Shown here in pieces: positions 58,980 through 64,000 of a stretch of 64,000 nt of DNA (positions within the stretch are counted from its first letter, which is position 1; each line of letters starts with the position of its first letter). The stretch comes from Deltaproteobacteria bacterium (GTDB taxonomy: Bacteria > Desulfobacterota > Desulfobulbia > Desulfobulbales > Desulfurivibrionaceae), in NCBI GenBank assembly GCA_013349295.1, contig DUZW01000009.1, positions 20,924 to 84,923 on the forward strand, in the 5' to 3' direction. Under the pieces are notes generated by a model. It saw nothing but the letters and a program-made list of their open reading frames with translations, had not been told where the DNA came from and searched no databases. Position numbers and translations under genes: made by a program.

Positions 58980-59438
58980 CTACGCATGTGTTCCTACAAC
59001 CCACAAAATCCCAAATTCCGTGCCAAACATGCAAAGACCAGTCTCGCCAAACAGGGTTTCCGGAGAAAATTCGGCAAGTAAGCGGGCTTGAGGAATGGCC
59101 AGAGAGGCCTTGCCCCCCGGATCCAGCTTGCCCAACAAACTGCCGATGGCCATATTTGCCGTTTCCGCCGCCGTATCCTTGAGCTGTCCGTCCCGCACCT
59201 CATCCTCATCAACCCCGAGAAAATTCACGGTGATATTCTTAGCAAGCTCCCATGGAAAATAAAAAAGAAAATTGCCATTAGAACCGCCGGAATAACTGAT
59301 TGTGGCCTCGATGAACCTGCCGCAGCCAAGTTCTCCCTTTCCCGGCGCCTCTTCAAGCGGCTCCAAAAAAGTGAAAAACATGGTCTCAAAGACCTCTGAA
59401 AAAGTTTCGAATATAACCCGCCGCAAGTTCTCGTCCAT
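58980..59438 (-). CDS. cheX: Chemotaxis protein CheX-like phosphatase
   Basis: FETFSEVFETMFFTFLEPLEE...ISYSGGSNGNFLFYFPWELAKNITVNFLGVDEDEVRDGQLKDTAAETANMAIGSLL. Confidence 0.75.
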   Translation of the reverse strand: MDENLRRVIFETFSEVFETMFFTFLEPLEEAPGKGELGCGRFIEATISYSGGSNGNFLFYFPWELAKNITVNFLGVDEDEVRDGQLKDTAAETANMAIGSLLGKLDPGGKASLAIPQARLLAEFSPETLFGETGLCMFGTEFGILWVVGTHA

Positions 59439-59544
59439 TCAGTCATCCTCCCCAAGCACTTTTCCTGATTCACAACCATCTGCAATCTGCACCAACGCTC
59501 CGGGCATCCTCTTCTATTGATGGTTGCCAATGGATCGCGGAATC

Positions 59545-59623
59545 TGAGCCGTCACGATGCGGCGCTGCCTCCATTACTGTTAACGGCGACGATCAAGAAA
59601 GCACTCATTCGTAACGGCGCCTA
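59545..59623 (+). mobile_element. Degenerate/truncated MITE-like repeat, copy E (between cheY and cheX)
   Basis: TGAGCCGTCACG...GATCAAGAAAGCACTCATTCGTAACGGCGCCTA; shares GATCAAGAAAGC and the 3' edge with copy A. Confidence 0.5.
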
Positions 59624-60058
59624 AAAATCACTCTCTTCACCAGTCTCTTCGCCCGGATTCTCTTCCAGTCTGTGTTCATAAGCCTTTTCCAGCACATCGT
59701 AGAGAATAGCCTTGATGGTCTCAGGCTGAAACGGCTTTTTCACATAGCCCGCAACCCCGTGCTTTTGCGCCTCTTCCTTACGGGCATCGCTGGCCTCGGT
59801 GGTGATGAAGATCAGGGGAATTTTTCGAAGATCCTCGTCTTCACTGATTTTTTTCAAGAGCTCCATTCCACCCATTTCCGGCATGTTGATGTCTGACAGA
59901 ATGACATCAATCCAGGTTTCCGCCAAAATAGCCAGAGCCTCTTTGCCATTGGCCGCCTCATGAAACTCCCCGACAGGCACCCCGGACATGCTCACGGTTT
60001 TCTTGATCACGGCCCGCATGGTTTCAGAGTCATCTGCCACCAAAATATTGAAAGCCAT
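59621..60058 (-). CDS. cheY: CheY-like response regulator
   Basis: MAFNILVADDSETMRAVIKKTVSMSGVPVGEFHEAANGKEALAILAETWIDVILSDINMPEMGGMELLKKI...TTEASDARKEEAQKHGVAGYVKKPF. Confidence 0.93.
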   Translation of the reverse strand: MAFNILVADDSETMRAVIKKTVSMSGVPVGEFHEAANGKEALAILAETWIDVILSDINMPEMGGMELLKKISEDEDLRKIPLIFITTEASDARKEEAQKHGVAGYVKKPFQPETIKAILYDVLEKAYEHRLEENPGEETGEESDF

Positions 60059-60187
60059 CGCCCTCTCTCCCGCTTCCGTTAATTATTCCATCTTGGGCAT
60101 TCGCCGCTTTCCGCGCGCCCTGTTCCCCGGTTGCACCACTCAAGCCATCTGGCTGTTGAATAATCCGGAGATGAATTTAATCCTTGC

Positions 60188-60494
60188 CAAGCCGTTGTTC
60201 AAAAAACAATGCCCCATTGGAATATGGGAATCGACATAAGGAGCCGTAACGCAATAGCTAAAAAAGTACAGGTTATCTCTTAACGGCTCCTAAGCCTTTA
60301 CCAAAAAAATTAAGCAATTGTGATCCCAGAAACGGCATAAGGAGCCGTAACGCAATAGCTGAAAAAGTACAGGTTATCTCTTAACGGCTCCTAAGCCTTT
60401 ACCAAAAAAAATAAGCAATTGTGATCCCAGAAACGGCATAAGGAGCCGTAACGCAATAGCTGAAAAAGTACAGGTTATCTCTTAACGGCTCCTA
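60188..60494 (+). mobile_element. Three tandem MITE-like palindromic repeats, copies F1-F3 (period 101 bp)
   Basis: cATAAGGAGCCGTAACGCAATAGCT(g/a)AAAAAGTACAGGTTATCTCTTAACGGCTCCTAA repeated with starts at 60235, 60336 and 60437. Confidence 0.92.
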
Positions 60495-61337
60495 AATATT
60501 AAAAAGCTCCTGCGCCCGATCGATCTCCGTGAGAAGATTGGCCATACACAGCTCAAGGTGCATGGAGGTAATGCCAAACCTCTTCAAGCCCCCCCCCTGC
60601 ATTTTCACCGATAACCCATCAGCTCCGACGCCGATCCCCATGCTGATAACCAAGGCATTGGCCAAGGCCACGATCGCGGTAAGGGAATCCTTTTCCAGGG
60701 CATCAGGATCATGATGCTGCAAAACAGCCAGCTCAATCTCCTTGGGAAAGTCCCACTGGCTCATGATCATGCCCCCCAGCTCGGCATGGGTTGCTCCCAA
60801 CAGCTCCTTCTCCGCCTCGACAAAGGAACAGCTGTCCTGAACCACCTTCATCATGATATTTTTAAAATCATCGGCGACAAAACTACTCAAAAACCGTTTA
60901 CCGATATCATGCAAAAGCCCTGCGGTATAAGCGCTTCCTGGGTCCACATCCTTGACGTACTTGACCAATTCCTTGGCCATTATGCCAACGGCAATGGAAT
61001 GCTTCCACAGTTCCCCCTGGTCCAGCTTGTAGCCTTCTCCGGCGGCGCCTTTATAAAAACGGGCGCTGCTGCTGGTAACAATGATGTCCTTGAGTATGTC
61101 GTTGCCAACAATAACCAGGGCCTCATCAAGGGAAGCAACCTTGCGGGGCAGACCGAAGTACGCGGCATTGCAAATCTTTAATACATTGGCCGTAATCACC
61201 TGATCGTATTGAATAACCTCGGCCAAAGCGGCGGCACTCACCTCCGGGTCGTTCAACATCTCCGAAACCCGCTGAGCCACCTTGGGAAAAGGCGGGACAT
61301 GCTTCACCAGGGAAAGAATCTCATCCAGACGGCTCAT
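60492..61337 (-). CDS. HDOD domain protein
   Basis: LPPFPKVAQRVSEMLNDPEVSAAALAEVIQYDQVITANVLKICNAAYFGLPRKVASLDEALVIVGNDILKDIIV...GLLHDIGKRFLSSF. Confidence 0.93.
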   Translation of the reverse strand: MSRLDEILSLVKHVPPFPKVAQRVSEMLNDPEVSAAALAEVIQYDQVITANVLKICNAAYFGLPRKVASLDEALVIVGNDILKDIIVTSSSARFYKGAAGEGYKLDQGELWKHSIAVGIMAKELVKYVKDVDPGSAYTAGLLHDIGKRFLSSFVADDFKNIMMKVVQDSCSFVEAEKELLGATHAELGGMIMSQWDFPKEIELAVLQHHDPDALEKDSLTAIVALANALVISMGIGVGADGLSVKMQGGGLKRFGITSMHLELCMANLLTEIDRAQELFNI

Positions 61338-61813
61338 AATTCAAACTCCCCTCTTCCTGAAACCTTCAAGTGGGTAATCCCCGTCCCGATTTCCAAACTC
61401 ACCGTGCGGTTTCCTGTACCACCGACATCTTCCTTGGCCAGCATGATCTGATTCTTCCAAAACATTTTCCGAAGAACAGCCTGATTTCGCTTGCCGATAT
61501 TAAAGATCCCGGCGTTATCCATAATTTGCGACCCGCCAACCACCTTGACGATCAAACGAGTTTTAATGGCTCCGAATTTATACGTTTCCTTGAACAACCG
61601 GGGAATACCGGTATCCGCAAACATGAAGGGCTTGGCCTCCGCCTTCTCCTTATCAAGAGAAGAATCCGGCAGCATATAATGCAGCATGCCCCCGACCTTT
61701 GCCACCGGATCCCAGATCACGACCCCGATACAGGAGCCGAGAGAATAGGTGATCAGGACATCGTCCGGCTTATTGCTGACCTTCATGTCTGAAATGCCAA
61801 CGATTATCTTCAT
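61334..61813 (-). CDS. cheD: Chemoreceptor glutamine deamidase CheD
   Basis: ISDMKVSNKPDDVLITYSLGSCIGVVIWDPVAKVGGMLHYMLPDSSLDKEKAEAKPFMFADTGIPRLFKE. Confidence 0.95.
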   Translation of the reverse strand: MKIIVGISDMKVSNKPDDVLITYSLGSCIGVVIWDPVAKVGGMLHYMLPDSSLDKEKAEAKPFMFADTGIPRLFKETYKFGAIKTRLIVKVVGGSQIMDNAGIFNIGKRNQAVLRKMFWKNQIMLAKEDVGGTGNRTVSLEIGTGITHLKVSGRGEFEL

Positions 61814-61870
61814 GCGCTCCCTGTCCTGTAACCGTCATCGCCTTAGGCCCTTCACCCCGGGCAACGGACT

Positions 61871-62731
61871 TCATCGTTTCAGATATGCGGTCGCATCAAT
61901 CTGGGTAAAATTATGTTTCAAACCGCTGATACTTTCGGAATGGCCGATAAAAAGATACCCGCCCGGGGTAAGAGCCTGATAAAATTTACTCACCAGCTCC
62001 TGTTGCGTTTCCCGGTTGAAATAGATCATGACGTTTCGGCAGAAAATGACATCAATGGCCTCACGCCAAGGAAAATCGCCCATAAGATTGAAACGGTCAA
62101 AATGCACCATCCGTCGAAGATCTTCCTTCACCTTCACATAGCCATCGGAGCTGCCCACCCCTTTCTGAAAATATTTTTTCAAAAAGGGCTTGGGGACCTT
62201 TGCAATCCTTTCGTCGGCATACACTCCCCTTTTCGCTTGCGCCAAAACCCTGGTGGAGATATCCGTAGCCATGATACGGTAGCGCACCCCTGGATGCTGA
62301 CCGAGAAAATCATCCACCACCATGGCCATGGTGTATGGCTCCTCCCCGGATGAACTGGCGGAGGACCAAAGCAGAAGCTCCTTATTTTTCCCCCGTCCCT
62401 CCTTGACAAAGGCGGGCAAAACCGTGGAGCGCAAGATGTCAAAATGAGAGCTTTCCCTGAAAAATGAAGTGAAATTGGTGGACACGCTGTCGATGAGATG
62501 AACAAGCTCCTCCCCGGTAGTGTCGTGGATGACATAGTCATAGTACTCTTTAAACGACTCTATCCCGGTGGCCCGCAACCTCTTGCCCAAACGGGCGTTC
62601 AGCAGCTCTTTTTTCCCAGCCTTCAGAAAGATTCCGGTTTTTTCATACACCAGATCGCTGAATTTCTGAAACAACCCATCGCTGAGCTGCTGATAGCGAA
62701 TTCCCCCTGATCCGTCACTGTTCAATACCAC
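61871..62731 (-). CDS. cheR: Chemotaxis protein methyltransferase CheR
   Basis: SVSTNFTSFFRESSHFDIL...ELLLWSSASSSGEEPYTMAMVVDDFL...DVIFCRNVMIYFNRETQQELVSKFYQALTPGGYLFIGHSESI. Confidence 0.96.
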   Translation of the reverse strand: MVLNSDGSGGIRYQQLSDGLFQKFSDLVYEKTGIFLKAGKKELLNARLGKRLRATGIESFKEYYDYVIHDTTGEELVHLIDSVSTNFTSFFRESSHFDILRSTVLPAFVKEGRGKNKELLLWSSASSSGEEPYTMAMVVDDFLGQHPGVRYRIMATDISTRVLAQAKRGVYADERIAKVPKPFLKKYFQKGVGSSDGYVKVKEDLRRMVHFDRFNLMGDFPWREAIDVIFCRNVMIYFNRETQQELVSKFYQALTPGGYLFIGHSESISGLKHNFTQIDATAYLKR

Positions 62732-62923
62732 AAAGCCGCTCCCTTGTTATCCCGGCAGATAAGTCACTCGAATCTGCCTATTGATATCGCTCTTTTCCGA
62801 CCTGCGATTCAGGGAATGCTCGCAGCAAATCAATCCCCACAGCCAAGCCCCACTGGTTCTGCCCCGCCCCCCTCAAGGGCAACGCACACACCTCTTCAAA
62901 AAGCTTTTTTACCGTAACTTGTA

Positions 62924-63433
62924 TTACTGGGAGGCAAAGTGCTGCAAAAGCCCCTCGCCGACAACCCTGTCCACATCGAGAAGAATTTTGACCTCGCCCT
63001 TGACTTTCGCCATACCCAGGATATTCTCGGTTTCAGACGAAGAACTGAGGGATGGCGGAGGCTCTATTTCACCGGCAGCGATGTTCAGAACTTCCGAAAC
63101 AGAATCCACCACCATGCCGACCTGCACCGGAGCTGTTTGACCTTGAACCTCGACAACGATCACACAGGTTCTTTCGTCATATTCCTTATGACTCATGTTG
63201 AATTTAAGCCGCAGATCCAACACTGGAATCACCTTGCCCCGCAAGTTGATCACCCCCTTGATATAGACCGGGGTATGCGGTACAGCGGTAATCTCCATGA
63301 CCCCGATTATCTCCCTGACACTGAGAATTCCGACGCCGTAATCCTCTTTTCCCAAGGAAAAAGTGAGGTATTTCCCTGCCAGTTCCGCCCCTTGGCCTAA
63401 ATTCTGCACTACGCTTGCTGCTTCCATCAACAT
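62924..63433 (-). CDS. cheW: Chemotaxis coupling protein CheW
   Basis: LTFSLGKEDYGVGILSVREIIGVMEITAVPHTPVYIKGVINLRGKVIPVLDLRLKFNM. Confidence 0.95.
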   Translation of the reverse strand: MLMEAASVVQNLGQGAELAGKYLTFSLGKEDYGVGILSVREIIGVMEITAVPHTPVYIKGVINLRGKVIPVLDLRLKFNMSHKEYDERTCVIVVEVQGQTAPVQVGMVVDSVSEVLNIAAGEIEPPPSLSSSSETENILGMAKVKGEVKILLDVDRVVGEGLLQHFASQ

Positions 63434-63706
63434 CCTCCTTTTTCATGAAAGACCCACAGGGGCGACTCCTCAGCCCATGGGGATGAAAACATTCCCCAAA
63501 TTTCCGCTGGTTGCAAAAAACTCAGTAACTATCCGGTCTGATACCGGAATTGAACAAAAACACGGGATGATAACTGTTCCGCATTACCAGAGTCGCGCGT
63601 GTCGATTGTCGGCAAAAATCACCGCCAACGCGGCCTGCAAAGTGCACTATTGCACATGAACATGCCGATGACAAAGCAAATGTGGTGCTGCCGAACAATT
63701 ACAAAA

Positions 63707-64000
63707 TCAATCCGCCTTGTTGGCAATAACGCCACCAAGATCAAGAATAAGACCAACCCTGCCATCTCCGAGAATAGTCCCTCCGGCAACGCCGGGGACA
63801 TCAAGACCGCCGAGATTTTTGATCACGACCTCCTCTTTGCCCAGGAGTTCGTCAACCATCAAAGCACGACGCCTGCCCTCATTCTCAACCACAACGACAA
63901 TGGCGTCACAAGGATCCGTATAGGTGGATTCCACGCCAAAAACTTCATACAACCTGATGATGGGCACCAGATCTCCACGCACCAACAGGTTTTCTCCCCG
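63707..64000 (-). CDS. cheA: Chemotaxis histidine kinase CheA, C-terminal end (partial, runs off the window)
   Basis: RGENLLVRGDLVPIIRLYEVFGVESTYTDPCDAIVVVVENEGRRRALMVDELLGKEEVVIKNLGGLDVPGVAGGTILGDGRVGLILDLGGVI. Confidence 0.8.
   Translation of the reverse strand, partial: RGENLLVRGDLVPIIRLYEVFGVESTYTDPCDAIVVVVENEGRRRALMVDELLGKEEVVIKNLGGLDVPGVAGGTILGDGRVGLILDLGGVIANKAD

Noticed and set aside
60188-60494. Could the three 101-bp repeats be a CRISPR array?
   Set aside because: Whole units including the 'spacers' repeat, no unique spacers, no cas genes; units match dispersed palindromes elsewhere.

Overview
64-kb chromosomal segment of a sulfate-reducing, flagellated, probably Desulfobulbaceae/Desulfobacterota-like bacterium. 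This placement is inferred from dsrABD plus sat; no taxonomic search was possible. Core genes include secA (partial), argS, alr, cobB/cbiA, dsrA-dsrB-dsrD, sat, aroB, tatC and a D-Ala-D-Ala carboxypeptidase. A flagellar filament block (flaG, fliT-like, fliS, fliD, giant fliC) adjoins a Maf/DUF115 glycosyltransferase and a complete pseudaminic acid pathway (PseB-C-G/H-I-F, methylase, amidotransferase, HisH/HisF paralogues, B12-radical SAM). A chemotaxis operon (cheA partial, cheW, cheR, cheD, HDOD, cheY, cheX, cheB) closes the window. Most unusual observations: (1) a dispersed ~101-bp palindromic MITE-like family flanked by TA, with one 3x tandem array inside the chemotaxis operon and copies whose edges form the stop codons of neighbouring genes; (2) a GIY-YIG nuclease gene packed exactly between 28-bp inverted palindromes (27/28 identical) of the ATTCCC-N8-GGGAAT type; (3) a topoisomerase IA paralogue that appears to lack the catalytic tyrosine; (4) a MerR-type DNA-binding domain fused to PseB; (5) a ~1247-aa flagellin with a very long GS-rich repeat domain; (6) a formylglycine-generating-enzyme-like protein with five acidic 64-aa repeats; (7) tatC split at a T9 run; (8) a decayed Phd/VapC module. 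All calls are by eye from translations and motifs; no database searches were run.
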